DNA from: Akebia trifoliata
Taxonomy: Eukaryota; Streptophyta; Magnoliopsida; Ranunculales; Lardizabalaceae
Direction of reading: 5' to 3'
DNA: 64,000 nucleotides
Assembly: GCA_017979445.1 (NCBI GenBank)
Contig: CM030706.1
Location: 7,171,595 to 7,235,594, forward strand
Position 1 is the first letter of the stretch, and each line of letters opens with the position of its first letter. Under the pieces are notes generated by a model. The model was not told the DNA's origin and did no database searches. It worked only from the letters and a program-made list of their open reading frames with translations. This document shows positions 10,485 through 22,915 of the stretch, piece after piece. A program made the translations under genes and the position numbers.

Positions 10485-12352
10485 TCACTATTTATTTTTT
10501 CTTTGGCGGGCTGCTCAATCAACCACCCAAGCATGTGCTCAACAATTAAATATTTAGTCGCATGCAAATGGCCAACCTCAACTTTTCAAATATTGTAAAT
10601 ACCCCTGTACAGTGGTTGCCCCTCAATTCTTTAAATATTTTAGAGATTACCTTCCAAGATTAGTTGGGATACAGCTATCTTCCAAACTGATCACATGCTC
10701 CTCTTGATCTCAATCTTCTCTAATAAATTACTAACAAATGACAATAATGCCATTTTTTTTTAATTTGTAACCAAAACCATGATCTTTTCACAAAAAGTAA
10801 TTATCTTCAAACTTTTCAATCCTTATAATATGTATATTATTTTTCAATTTCTCCAACCACAAAACAAACTTATGGAAACTACTTAAATGCCTTTGATCAA
10901 ATTACCCCTCAATTATCTAGTATTTACATTCGAAATGACATCTATTTGTTGAACTATGTTAGATTTCTTCAAAATAATATAATAATAAATAAATAAATGG
11001 TGCCACATACACTAATAGTTATAGAAAGTAACTAATTTAAATAATATGGTTCACTTGGACCCATAGATTGGGTCAGGCTGTACAATAAGAAATTTAAGGG
11101 GGAAAAGACAAATATTCGCTCAATATTAACTTCAAATGGGCATAATTTCAATTGATTATTATAATAACAATTGAAACAATTAATTAATGACAATATCTAC
11201 TACATTGTCTATAATAAGTATCTCAATGATTTCTATAGAACAAGCACTTACATTCATCAAGAAAGAATTTGGTTTACTTTCCTTATTTTTTGAGACAAAG
11301 AGCCAAAGTGGATCACATAGCAATATTTCTGAGTGTTCATATGCCATGGTTTTGAAACTTATAGGAGCCCATGACAATTTGGTGGATTACAAGAAATTCA
11401 TTGTGTATCACCGGTGAAATTGACTCACTCAAGATCCAAAATGAATCACCTAATGATATTTTGAAAATCTCGGCCAAGTTTATGAAAATTTAGCCAAGTC
11501 ATCTGGTTTTAATTATTTTTGAAACAAAATAATCTATTTTTAATAAGTAAATATTTTTTTATATTTAGCATCTATTAATTCACCTTAATAGAAAATTAAT
11601 ACTTGTGGGTGAAAATTTTTCAACATCCCACCTAAAAGTAGGATATGTGTCTTGACAGGATAGTCAAAATATAATCTACCTTAGAGATCACAAATACTTG
11701 ATCAAAATATGAATCAAGAACCGTAAGCCAATTTACCTCTAATCAAACTAATGTATGAAGTCTGGCTGAGAAAAATTAAAGTTAGTTTCCCGGTGATATG
11801 TGAAGGTTTCAAATATATTTTGAGTTTTAATTTTATTTGACTTGGTAAGTCCAGATGGAAGGGTAATTTCAGCAAATTTTTAATTAAGTGTATTTTGTAA
11901 TTTCATCTAAAATGGTTTGCTTCCCAAATTTATTTTACTTGTGCAGGAGTTGCAGGCATCAAGATTACTAACAAAAAAATAAAAGTTCATAATAACAAAA
12001 AAAAAAAAACAATAGTTCATAATATCCATAAGAATTGGGTTCCTTTGGATAAAGTCAATATACCCAAAGTACCCTTATAGAGTATTTTGATCATTGTATA
12101 TTATAAAAAGAGAGAATCTAAGGCTGCACCAAAATTTTCTAAGGGCACCCCAATGATATGATATTAATGAAGATTAGCACACATCATTGGGTGCTTTTAG
12201 TAAAAGTTGGTGTGCGAATAGAATTTCTCTATAAAGAAAACAAATTCTTGTAAAAGTCAATTACACATTCTAATTGGTCAATGAACCTTCCTTTCCATTC
12301 AATGAATCTTATAAAAAAATTATGTTTATTTTAAATATCTAAAAATATTATA

Positions 12353-12354
<2 letters not shown>

Positions 12355-12394
<40 letters not shown>
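12355..12394. repeat. TA microsatellite
   Basis: About 20 uninterrupted TA units, longer than at the same position in unit 1. Confidence 0.95.
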
Positions 12395-12398
<4 letters not shown>

Positions 12399-12535
12399 AA
12401 GGTTGCTTATGGTATGGATCTCAAGGAATCTGGAGTAATTTAAAAGAAAAAACATTTTTAAGTAATTTTAAAATATATAAAACTAATCATTTAAATATTA
12501 AATAAATCTTATTTATACATTTGAAAGAAATTACA

Positions 12536-12538
<3 letters not shown>

Positions 12539-12587
<49 letters not shown>
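12539..12587. repeat. AC microsatellite
   Basis: About 24 AC units. The same locus has only a few units in the copies near 4505, 22843 and 56735. Confidence 0.95.
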
Positions 12588-12589
<2 letters not shown>

Positions 12590-13195
12590 GCATGGTTTCT
12601 CTCACATAATAACATCCATCATAGCATAGTTCCTACTCGGATATATGCCTAAGAGACAAACACAAACTACCAATATTTTGCATCATCCAATTATACATTA
12701 CAAATATTCAAATATGTTTCTTAATCTTGTTCCCTTTTAGACCAAACAAGGGAAAGCTACAGGAACTATGATGAACACAAATAAAAAGAAATTTAAAATA
12801 AAAATAAAAAGTACATGACACTTTGCACAACATGCGAGCCTGGACATACTTGAAATAGAATTGAGTGAACGAACTGATCTGAAAGTAATAAAGCCTCATA
12901 AAGCATCAATGTTCTCCAACATGTATGCTAGGACTCTGTCTATTAAAAAAGCATCCACACGCCACAACATGTAGAAGGATCCATGGGACTAGATAACTAA
13001 TTAATCAAAATAAACGATCGTCATAATTAAGGAAAAAAAGAAGAAATTTGTTCAACCAATACTGTAAAATTAAAAATTAAAACTAAAAACAAAAAATATA
13101 CTTACATGACATATTGTTCAAACAAGTTCTAGAATTTCCCAAACTTCACTCATTGTATGAGTAATATCTACATTTTATTCCACTGGTTCGATATG

Positions 13196-15226
13196 CTAAC
13201 TGTCTATTGCAGGATCAGCGGTTATAAAGCTAGTAATGCTAGTTCCATTTAGAAATGACCAATGAATTTTATGTTCTAACGATTCAACTTTGCAAAGGAA
13301 TTTCAAGACAAATCTTGCTCTTTCTTCACATTCTATAATGGGACCCTCGAGAACATGTTTGAATATGGCAAGTGGGAGTTGAGGGAGGAAAAAGTGCAAT
13401 ATGTCCACAAATATGTGTTCCATGTGAACATATAACTCGTTGGTTGACGTGTATGTTCTTTGAGGCTCTTGTCCAATGATAAACTCATAGAAGATGTCTA
13501 TAACTTCGCTTGGATCTAGATATTTATCAATGAAATACCAAGTTTCACCAGATGTCACTTTTAATTCTTTAATAATCTCAAGTGCACAACGTATGTCCAA
13601 TTGAAGTTGCGATCGAGAACCTCCATCCATAGATTTCTTAAACGATGGTGAATAACAGTTTTTAACCGTGGGTTTAATGAATCTCGTATGAAACCAATGG
13701 CATGCATTGTCTCTATTCATCCACAATTCTTTTGCCGTTGCACATCTGCTCTTGCAATTTTTATCTTTGGCATTCACTTTCTCGTCAATGAAACAAATGA
13801 TTTCGAAGGCTTCGTCTAAGCATTCAACTAGAGAAGAAATAAGGGTATCTGGTAGTGCTATGATAGCAACTCTTGCAATGATTACCAATAAAAGATAAGA
13901 GAATTTGTTCTCATATGAACTGGACACCGTATTGGTAGTTGACTCTTCAGATGGAGTAGTTTGGGAAAGCAATTGGATTAGATGAGTCGGAAAATCCTTT
14001 TCATGTTTCTCCATCAATCTCTTTATCTCTTTTTCGCCGTTTCCTTGTATCCACTCTTGCACATCCATATGGACTATTTCATTGTTTCTTTGTTTACCAA
14101 AACAAACTTTAGAGGTTGCCATCAAAAACGGCATTAACACTAAAGATACAAGATAAGCCAAGAAATACAATACTACGGTCAACATGTATAATATCCACGT
14201 GCCATACGTTGCGATCGTTTGAAAGATAAACATGAGGCTCATTCTAGAGATTTTGAAAAATGCCTGACTGCGGAGCTTTATCAAAGACGATGAAACCCAG
14301 GAAGAAGGGAAGAAGTAAATATCAGAAAATTTTATTTCGTACTGGATTTTGAATCCAAACCACCATCTCAATACACTTGCTATACTTCCTATTAGGACAG
14401 TGATAATTTGAGTTGAAACCACCATCCACATTGACCATTTATAAGCAGAAATTCCATATTGAAACTCCACCTCTTTAAGAAAAAGCGATCGAAATGCGGC
14501 TTGTGAGAGAACTAGTGTGCAAAGTGTGGTCAACATGCCGATACCGATCCAAACTATGCTATCATCGAGTTCCAGCTCAGCTTTGTTTTTATAGTGGGAT
14601 ACATAAAACAATTTCAATCCATGTGCCATATTCTTACTCTCTGAATTTCGAAAGTTACTCATTTTAAGTTGATCATCAGTGTTTGAATATGGGGAGATAT
14701 CAAGAGGGTGATTTAATTTGAACAAGGACCAAACCATTCCGAGCAAGAATAGCATGCAGGACATAATTATGACATGCTCTGCAAGGAATGAGAAGATCAC
14801 ACCAATGACAATCTGTATACAAATATTGACAATCACAGTAACAACGAAAATGCTCAAGGACATGATATTGGAAAAACATTCAGAATCACTCTGAGTTAGG
14901 AGTGAAGATGAGAAAAAACTCATCAAAATGCATATTAAGACAGTGCCAGTAAGTTTGGATAGTTGATCTTGGGCAGAAGGCATTGAACTAGTAAGATCTA
15001 CATGCAGCTTTGTAGCTATGGCGAGAAGAGTGAGTGTAAGTGAGTTGAGTGAGAAGGATCGACAAGGAATCCATGGCTTCCTATAACGCAGCCCATTTAA
15101 TAGATCACAAATCATAAACAGAAAACATATAGAAGTGGCCACCGCTGTATATAAGCCAATCAAAGGAATTGGTGAAGAATACATGTTTTCATCAGATGTT
15201 GCATTGAAACATGAATTGATCGCCAT
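13196..15226 (-). CDS. Array copy B: membrane protein, 676 aa, prematurely stopped
   Basis: Colinear with copies A and D from the start ATG, with the same membrane-segment pattern. It ends after residue 676 because the CAG that follows the aligned serine in copy D is TAG here. The 26 missing residues are still recognisable downstream, though drifting. The loss removes a tail that is conserved between A and D (TMSEDC then IPELV). It also differs from A and D in the patch at residues 213-232 and in the last two membrane segments. The rest of the frame is open, so it may still make a protein; the tail's importance is unknown. The 3' UTR intron acceptor is also mutated. Confidence 0.75.
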   Translation of the reverse strand: MAINSCFNATSDENMYSSPIPLIGLYTAVATSICFLFMICDLLNGLRYRKPWIPCRSFSLNSLTLTLLAIATKLHVDLTSSMPSAQDQLSKLTGTVLICILMSFFSSSLLTQSDSECFSNIMSLSIFVVTVIVNICIQIVIGVIFSFLAEHVIIMSCMLFLLGMVWSLFKLNHPLDISPYSNTDDQLKMSNFRNSESKNMAHGLKLFYVSHYKNKAELELDDSIVWIGIGMLTTLCTLVLSQAAFRSLFLKEVEFQYGISAYKWSMWMVVSTQIITVLIGSIASVLRWWFGFKIQYEIKFSDIYFFPSSWVSSSLIKLRSQAFFKISRMSLMFIFQTIATYGTWILYMLTVVLYFLAYLVSLVLMPFLMATSKVCFGKQRNNEIVHMDVQEWIQGNGEKEIKRLMEKHEKDFPTHLIQLLSQTTPSEESTTNTVSSSYENKFSYLLLVIIARVAIIALPDTLISSLVECLDEAFEIICFIDEKVNAKDKNCKSRCATAKELWMNRDNACHWFHTRFIKPTVKNCYSPSFKKSMDGGSRSQLQLDIRCALEIIKELKVTSGETWYFIDKYLDPSEVIDIFYEFIIGQEPQRTYTSTNELYVHMEHIFVDILHFFLPQLPLAIFKHVLEGPIIECEERARFVLKFLCKVESLEHKIHWSFLNGTSITSFITADPAIDS

Positions 15227-16081
15227 TTTCCCTTCTTTGATGGATCAAACAAGCAAGCCTTCTCCTTCTCAAATTTCAATAACATATGGACCAAGCATTC
15301 AATGTTCTTTTCTTCCTTTTCCCACTTTAGTTTCTAACTTGACCCCTACTTATTAAAGGATGACTAGAAAATTATTGATAGTTCATGCATGTTGACAAAG
15401 AATTTAAGGTACCCTTTAAGGGTATTTTGGTCTATGGTCCTCGTATGTTAGAAAAAATTATGGCAAAAGATCCTAATTGGCGGACGAACTTTCCTCTCCT
15501 TTAAATTATATCTTGTAAAAGAGTTGTTGTTTGTTTTAAAAATATAAAAAAATAATAAATAAAACAAATATTAAATTTGGAGTTGTTAGGACCAGTGTAT
15601 TTATATAATTTAAGGTTTCATATGGTGTAGATCTCAAGGAGAGCTTGTAATACTTTAGAATAAAAAATCTTGTTAATTAATTTTAAAATATGACACTAAT
15701 TCCAAAGATTAAATAAATTTTATTTATAATTATTGGACTAGGTCATATGGGGTATTTGTCAAAATCTAGACTAGCTCATTAGTAATCTTTTAAGCCAACT
15801 TGCCTCATTGCAATTTTTTCATCTACCCCATCCTTGGTGAATGTTCATTAAAAGAATTAGATTTATTAGTGATTTCTAGAAAATGATTTGATTGTTACAT
15901 GAGAATAATGCATAAATATAATTGATTTAACTTTTACTTTGAGTTTAATTATTGTCCTTACTCATCATCTTTAGATTCAAACTATTAAATGGTCTTCATA
16001 TGAGGAAGATCAACAATTTGATATTCTAATCTAGCAACCTCCTTTCACTATTACCCCAGTGACATCCTACTTAGATAAAAG
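15227..16081. repeat. P block: 5' flank of copy B
   Basis: Homologous to 7166-8060 and to the first 546 bases of the window, with small deletions. No gene is seen. Confidence 0.7.
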
Positions 16082-16566
16082 GGAAAACTAGTTAAAGGAC
16101 CCTCGCAGAAGGAATTCTTTCTAAATAGTCCTTAAGTTTTTAGTGGTTACTTGGCAGGACATTTAATAAATTTATATTTGTAAATGGTCCATGCACCTGA
16201 TTTCCCACATTTCTCACAATGGAATGCCCTAACCATTCGAATTCATCGTATTCATCCAAAAAGTGGATTTTTACACCTCAATCGAGTTTTGGAGATTCTA
16301 TTTCATCAGAAAGCATTTAAAAAAGAAGAAAAAAATCATCTTCAAGGGTTTTTTTCAAATTTTTTGAAGATGTACATAAAAAAACTAGTGGTTTTTTTTT
16401 TCACTTTTTTCTTAGTTTTTGGATGAAAATTGACGTATAGTGGTTCTTTTGGGTTAAAATCATTTAAACAAGTCGTTATCTCAAGTTTTTAGTCAATCTT
16501 TTCATGTATTTTAATAAATAAATAAAAACTCAAAAATTGGAAAAGGGTGGGTTTTACCGGTGTTGA
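16082..16566. mobile_element. TIR-A copy, right half lost
   Basis: The left terminus ggaaaactagttaaaggacc is intact. The element stops at a gttga shared with the following foldback fragment, so the junction has about 5 bp of microhomology. Confidence 0.65.
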
Positions 16567-16768
16567 AAAATCGTGAACCGTCCATTTTTTGTAAACTGTT
16601 TTTGATGGGATTAGAAGTTTTGGAATGGGCTGATTTTTGGTGATGATGATCTCCTCACCGTGGAGATCATCCTCTCCAAAAATCAGCCCATTCCAAAACC
16701 TCTAACTCATGTTTTGAAAAATGTTTTGCCAAAAAGTTTGCTAAAAAGTTAGCCATTGAACGCTACCC
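16566..16768. mobile_element. Half of a double-hairpin foldback element
   Basis: Contains the central linker (cgtgaaccgtccatttttt) and one hairpin: tggaatgggctgattttt at about 16620 pairs with aaaaatcagcccattcca at about 16678. It ends in gttagccattgaacgctacc, matching the terminal repeat of the element at 61675-62029. The other half is missing. Confidence 0.7.
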
Positions 16769-18046
16769 ATATATATATATAAAATCAAAATATGTTGTGG
16801 AATCATCTTATTTTTTTGGGAGAATACACTTTTCTAGGCTATTAAATGAAAAAAAGTGTTTTTGGTTGACAATTAATTTTTTAAACGATTAAAAAGCTAT
16901 TACTAAATATGTTAAAAATGACTTTGATATTAAAAGTGCAAAATACAAATTTTGACCATGTTGTCCTAAGGTTTGAAATACACTTCTTTTTCCCTTAAAA
17001 TTAATCACATCTTCGGCCCTTGATTTAATTTCTTTCAAAACAATCATCTTCAACCTTAAGATATTATATCTACTTCAACCTTCAAATTTTAATGAAATAT
17101 AAGATTTTTTAGGAGATGCAAAATGAGAGAATTTTGAATAAAACAATCTGGGATTTTCTTCAAATGATTAAGGCAAGGATGAAAATAATGGGTAATTTAT
17201 ATATATCCCGCCACATTTTAGTGAATATTTGATATATCCCTTTATTTTTTAAAGTGATGAAATACTCCTTGATCTCAATATTCGATAAGAAATGCCTTTG
17301 ATTTTATTGGACACTATTACCTGACCAACATTTATTGTAGTTTTTCCCTTTCTCGACATTGTCATATTAAAACATGGACAATTCCCAAGATAAAAAATTG
17401 TGGAGTCAAGGATGACTGTTTCAGCAACAGAGGTTTGGGCTTGAGACAACAAATGGTGCAAAAGGATTGATACTTGCACTCCTCATGGAGTAAAGTTGGT
17501 TGCTTTACTTCTTTCTACTTTTTCTTTGGGATACCATTCTGTTGGAAAGAATCCTATTGGAGATAATGCTGCTGAAACGTAGCTCAATCAGAATCCTATT
17601 GGAAGAACAATTCTTCTTCAAGATAACGCTGCTGAAACGTAGCTCAATCTGTTGCTGAAACGTAGCTCAATCAGAATTGCAATGGACTTACGATTCAAGA
17701 CCGAATCAGAGATAAATCAGTTTCCTAATAGGATACTCATTCTCTATTGTCGATTGATTTTATTTACTTATAAATAAGTAATAAAAAATGAAAATAAAAA
17801 TAGAGAGAGAAAACAGAGAGAAAAAAAAAAAAAACAATAGAGAGAACAGAAACTCTCTCTGGTTCTTGAGCGAACCCTTCATATCATCAATCATATCCCT
17901 CTCCATTTGCACATGGATGTAAGCAATTTGCCGAACCACTACAAACCTTGTGTGTGCTCTTGTTATATGCATGATTTGTTCATTATTTTGTAAAGCTAAT
18001 ATTCGTATTGACCCTTTTTTTTTTGTTGCTGCGTAACTCGACAAAT

Positions 18047-18058
18047 TGGTATCAAAGC
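18047..18058 (+). other. Primer-binding site of Copia-1
   Basis: tggtatcaaagc is one base off the usual initiator-methionine tRNA complement (tggtatcagagc) and lies 3 bases after the LTR end. Confidence 0.75.
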
Positions 18059-18137
18059 GCCGAGGTTAGCTTCTTGGTGTTCATCAAGAATTAAGGTAAT
18101 TGGTTTTACCTTGATTCATTGGATTGGTGATTAGTTT

Positions 18138-18872
18138 ATGAAAATTGAAAGAACTATGGTGAATTCTAATGAATCAGAGAATAGTTCTATTGCTTCAGCA
18201 AGTGGTAAAAAGGGTAACACAACTATGATGTTTTTTAATGCTAAGATCGAAGTCAAGAAATTTATTGGCACAAACAACTTCGACATGTGGAGATGTGAGA
18301 TCATTGATGCCCTTTGTCAACTCGATTTGGACAAGGTGTTGGAAGAAAAACCGGAGGAGATGGATGATAGTGTTTGGCGTAAGATGAATAAAAGGGCATG
18401 TGGACAAATTAGGTCATGTTTGGTGTATGACATAAAGTACCAAGTTATGAATGAGACTTTGGCTAAGACTATGTGGTCGATGTTGGAAGAGAAGTATCTG
18501 GTTAAGAGTATTCAAAATCGTCTCCATTTGAAGAAGAAGCTTTATCGATTCAATATGAGGAAGGGTATTTCTATGTCTAAGCATTTGAATGATTTCACCA
18601 AGTTACTTGCAGACTTGGCAAATCTTGAAGAGGTTATTGGTGATGAGGACAAAGCTTTGTTGTTCTTGAACTCACTTCCTGGGGAATATAAGCACTTTGT
18701 TACTACGATAACCTATGGGAAGGATACTTTGAAGTATACAAATGTTACGACGGCGGTGGTCAACAATGAGTACAGGAAAGAGGAGAAACGCGATGGTGAC
18801 CAGGTGGTGTCAAAAGTATTAGTGACAAGCGGGAGGTCTGTAGATCGTGGTCGGTATAAGGAGAAAAAGTAA
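18138..18872 (+). pseudogene. Copia-1 gag, 244 aa open frame
   Basis: A Copia-type Gag frame of 244 residues with the conserved FxGxNNFxxW-like start, the LWxxLEExY-like helix (here MWSMLEEKY) and the LLFLNSLPGEY motif. The zinc knuckle (CAFCREMGHWKKDC) lies in the same frame at about 18952-18993, but beyond two in-frame stops, so the protein is broken before its nucleic-acid-binding domain. Copia elements have a single gag-pol frame, so this stop also cuts off pol. Confidence 0.75.
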
Positions 18873-18939
18873 GAGAAATCTAGTGGTAACAACTCTCGAT
18901 CGAAATCGAGAGATTGCAGTTTTGATTAGAAGAAATTAG

Positions 18940-20026
18940 CCAAGGATCAATGTGCGTTCTGTCGGGAGATGGGACATTGGAAAAAGGATTGCCCTGTCCT
19001 CCTGAAAAGGAAGCAAGGTGGGAAAGAGGGTTCCTCAGTGAATGTTACTCATCATGAGGACGGTTCTGATTTTGATTTTTCTTTGGTTGTATCGTCGAGT
19101 GTGTGTTGCTAATTCGAAGGGATGGATTTTGGATTCAAGTGCTACCCATCATATATGTCCCGAAAGGGAGTGGTTTTATAGCTTTAAGAAGCTAGATTGT
19201 GGTACTGTGTTGATGGGAACTGATCAGTCCTGTCACATTTTGGGAATAGGTTCACTCCGTCTTAAGTTGCACAACGGTACAGTTAAGGAGTTGAAAGATG
19301 TTCGTTATGTTCCTACTTTGAAAAAGAATATCATCTCGAAAGGCACTCTTGAGGTTGAAGGGTGCAAAGTTGTGTCTGAGAATGGTGTGAAGAAGATCCT
19401 TAAAGGATCCATGGTGGTTATGAAAGGGTATAGGAGGAATAATAATCTTTACTATTTGGATGGTGAGGTTGTTATGGGAGATGTTGCTACTGCGGGGAAT
19501 GTGGAAACTACTTATAAAGATACTACAAGGTTGTGGCATATGCGATTGGCACATACTGGTGAGAAGTCTTTGCATGTTCTAGTAAACCAAGGGTTATTGA
19601 AGAGTGCTAAGATGTGCAAGTTAGATTTTTGTGAGCATTGTGTTCTAGGCAAGCAGACAAGGGTGAAGTTTGGCACAGCTATCGATCGTACTTGTGGAAT
19701 CTTCGATTATGTTCACTCAGATGTTTAGGGACCCTCCAACAATGCATTGCTTGGAGGTATGCATTGTTTTGTATCTTTTGTTGATGATTATTCTAGGCGT
19801 GTGTGGGTATATACCATGAAATGTAAGGATGAAGTCCTAGAGATATTTTTTGAGGTGGAAGAAGGCTATGGAAACTCAAATTGGCAAAAAGATCAAAATG
19901 CTCCGTTCAGATAACGGCAAGGAGTATACTAGTGATCTGTTCCTGCATGTATGTCAGAATGAGGGTATTGTTCGACATTTCACCGTTAAAAAGACACCGC
20001 AACAGAATGGGGTAGCGGAATGTATG
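18940..20026 (+). pseudogene. Copia-1 protease and integrase remnants
   Basis: After the zinc knuckle comes a protease-like stretch with WILDSSATHHI; the usual Copia active site is DSG, so the glycine is replaced. Then come the GAG-pre-integrase HHCC region (WHMRLAH, CEHCVLGKQ) and the integrase core start (HSDV). A TAG replaces the expected tryptophan at 19726-19728. FVDDYSR and NGVAE follow in a shifted frame. The frame is broken several times and ends at the LTR insertion at 20027. Confidence 0.75.
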
Positions 20027-20937
20027 TGTAGACACCCCATTTTTGCATCTGCCTAATTCGACAATTCGTCACCTAATTACCGTAAATTCCTAATGATGAG
20101 CATAAAGAACTCAAAGGCTTGTAAGTACTGTCATTGATTCATTTCGTTTCCACTCTTTTCATCTCCTCTACTCGTTACAACTCGACATAGAAATGTACGC
20201 ATGCTTAGGATCGCTACACCTTACACCTGATTTAGCAAGTATGTACGTTTTAGGTTTAATACACAGTTCAAGAACTTAGAGACCTCGCTACACTAGAAAA
20301 ATATGACTTTGAAACATAGAAATAATCATGTTGGGACTGAAAGAAACCTCATGGTAGAATTCGTAAAAATCCTCAAAAATTGGCAAAATGACAAAATTAC
20401 CCTTCATAAATTTCGAACCTCTGAAAAATCTCGTAAGTAACTCCATTGCACTCAAAATGTGATTTCGAGTCTCACGGGATCCAAATCGACAAAAATTGAG
20501 AAATTTAAGAAAAATCATAAAAATGACTTAAAGGCCCCTCAACATCCAAATTCAACTTAGAAATCCCAATCCTTAGGAAAAGGTAATCAAAATCAAAATC
20601 CAATCTACACTAAAAATAAAATTCAAATTAAATAATTAAACCATTCAAATTAAAGAATCCAAACAATAAAAATTAAACAATTCAAATTAAAGAATCCAAA
20701 CAATTAAAACTAAAAATCCAAACAATTAAAGCTAAACAATTCAAATTAAAAATTCCAACAATTAAAACTAAATAATTAAAATTAAAATCTAACAGTTAAA
20801 ATGAAAGCAACCACATTTAATATAAAAAAACAAACTAAAAATTAACCAACCAACAAAATCAAAATAAAATCGACTTAAATTAAAAATTACATAACCCATT
20901 AAAATGAAAAATCAAATTAAATATCCAATTAAAATGA
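20027..20937 (+). mobile_element. LTR fragment (Ty3 Tat/Ogre-like start) inserted in Copia-1
   Basis: Starts at a sharp boundary inside the Copia integrase with tgtagacaccccatttttgc, the TG start typical of long plant Ty3 LTRs; assignment to Tat/Ogre is by resemblance only. Positions about 20610-20930 are a very A-rich degenerate tandem array built on variants of aatccaaacaattaaaact. It ends directly on R-block sequence, so its 3' end is probably lost. Confidence 0.5.
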
Positions 20938-22599
20938 GGTGGAGTGGGGGCAAATGGCCAACTTGAACTTTTCAAATATGGTTGCCCCTCAATTCTTTAA
21001 ATATTTTAGTGATTACCTTCCAAGAATAGTTGGGATACAGCTATGTTCCAAACTGATCATATGCTCCTCTTGATCTCAATCTTCTCTAATAAATTAATAA
21101 CAAATGACAATAATGCCATTTTTTTAATTTGTAACCAAAACCATGATCTTTTCACAAAAAATAATCATCTTCAAACTCTACAATCCTTATGATATGTATA
21201 TTATTTTTCAATTTCGCCAACCACAAAACAAACTTATGGAAACTACTTAAATGCCTTTGATCAAACTAACCCTCAATCATCTAGTATTTACCTTAGAAAT
21301 GACATCTATTTGTTGAACCATGTTAGATTTCTTCAAAATAATATAATAATAAATAAATGGTGCCACATACACTAATAGTTATAGAAAGTAACTAATTTAA
21401 ATAATATGGTTCACTTGGACCCGTAGTTTGGGTCAGGCTGTACAATAAGAAATTTAGGGGGGAAAAGACATTTATTCACTCAATATTAACTTCAAATGGG
21501 CATAATTTCAATTGATTGTTATAATAACAATTGAAAAAATTAATTAATGACAATATCTACTACATTGTCTATAATAAGCATCTCAATGATTTCTATAGAA
21601 CAAACACTTACATTCATCAAGAAAGGATTTGGTTTATTTTCCTTATTTTTTGAGACAAAGAACGAAAGTGGATCACATAGCAATATTTCTGTGTGTTCAT
21701 ATGCTATGGTTTTGAAACTTATAGGAGCCCATGACAATTTGGTGGATTACAAGAAATTCATTGTGTATCACCGGTGAAATTGACTCACTCAAGATCCAAA
21801 ATGAATCACCTAATAATATTTTGAAAATCTCGGTCAAGTTTATGAAAATTTAGCCAAGTCATTCAGTTTTAATTATTTTTGAAACAAAATAATCTATTTT
21901 TAATAATTAAATATTTTTTATATATATAAAATATAATTTTTATTATTTAGCATCTATTAATTCACCTTAATAGAAAATTAATAATTGTGGGTGAAAATTT
22001 TTCGACACCCCACCTAAAAGTAGGATATGTGTCTTGACAGGATTGTCAAAATATAATCTACCTTAGAGATCACAAATACTTGATCAAAATATGAATCAAG
22101 AACCGTAAGCCAAACTAATGTATGAAGTCTGACTGAGAAAAATTAAATTCAGTTTCCCTATGATATGTGAAGGTTTCAAATATATTTCGAGTTTTAATTT
22201 TATTTGACTTGGTAAGTCCAGATGGAAGAGCAATTAAGTGTATTTTGTAATTTCATCTAAAATGGTTTGCTTCTGAAATTTAACTTACTTGTGCAGCCAT
22301 CAAGATTACCCAAAGTACCCTTATAGGGTATTTTGATCATTGTATATTATAATAAGAGAGAGTCTAAGGCCGCACGAAATTTTTCTAAGAGCACGCCAAT
22401 GACATTAATCTTCTTAGCACACATCTTTAGGTGCTTTTAGTAAAAGTTGGTGTGGCAATATAATTTCTCTATAAAGAAAACAAATTATTGTAAAAGTCAA
22501 TTACACATTCTAATTGGTCGATGAACTTTCCTTTCCACTCAACGAATCTTATAAAAAAAATTACGTTTGTTTTAAATATATAAAAATATTAAAAAATAA

Positions 22600-22661
<62 letters not shown>

Positions 22662-22915
22662 TAAATTTAAAGTTGTTATGTCCTCTGTATATTATGTAAT
22701 TTAAGGTTGCTTGTGGTATGGATCTCAAGGAATCTGGAGTAATTTAAAAGAAAAAACATTTTTAACTAATTTTAAAATATATAAAACTAATCATTTAAAT
22801 ATTAAATAAATCTTATTTATATATTTGAAAGAAATTAAACAAACACACACACACACACATAGCATGGTTTCTCTCACTTAATAACATCCATCATAGCATA
22901 GTTCCTACTCGGGGT
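20938..22915. repeat. R block without its gene
   Basis: Homologous to 2533-4580, starting at ggtggagtgggggcaaat, with the long TA microsatellite at 22604-22658 and a short AC run at about 22843. At about 22915 it stops at cctactcgg, before the 3' UTR of the expected gene, and unrelated DNA follows. The array gene that should follow is absent here. Confidence 0.7.

Larger units (their letters stand above)
10485..13195. repeat. R block: 3'-flank of copy B
   Basis: Homologous to 2533-5056. It contains a 76-residue plus-strand ORF (11187-11417) that is also intact at 21547-21777 but broken in the other two R copies; no function is recognised. The 63-residue ORF at 12708-12899 corresponds to the presumed 3' UTR exon. 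At the 3' UTR intron position the donor is kept, but the acceptor reads AT instead of AG (about 12970). Confidence 0.7.
16790..20026 (+). mobile_element. Copia-1: truncated Ty1/Copia element (5' LTR, gag, part of pol)
   Basis: The 5' LTR ends in ctcgaca at about 18043 and is followed by a primer-binding site. Its start is uncertain. It could be tgttgtgg at about 16792 (LTR about 1.25 kb) or tgttggaaag at about 17540 (about 0.5 kb). The first is favoured, because a second copy (48283 onward) is homologous back to this same point, just after a TA run. The LTR holds three copies of gctgaaacgtagctcaatc at 17570-17685. The internal part is cut off inside the integrase by another LTR at 20027, so reverse transcriptase, RNase H and the 3' LTR are missing. 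Confidence 0.8.

Noticed and set aside
11187..11417. 76-residue ORF in the R block, also intact at 21547-21777
   Set aside because: Broken in the other two R copies (near 3200 and 55600), has no recognised motif, and lies in drifting noncoding DNA; two open copies out of four are weak evidence.
16790..17540. Possible host gene fragment upstream of Copia-1
   Set aside because: The same stretch precedes Copia-1b, and no coding signal was found; more likely LTR.
17760..18044. Minus-strand 94-residue ORF, repeated at 49246-49527
   Set aside because: Antisense of the Copia LTR end and primer-binding region, low complexity.
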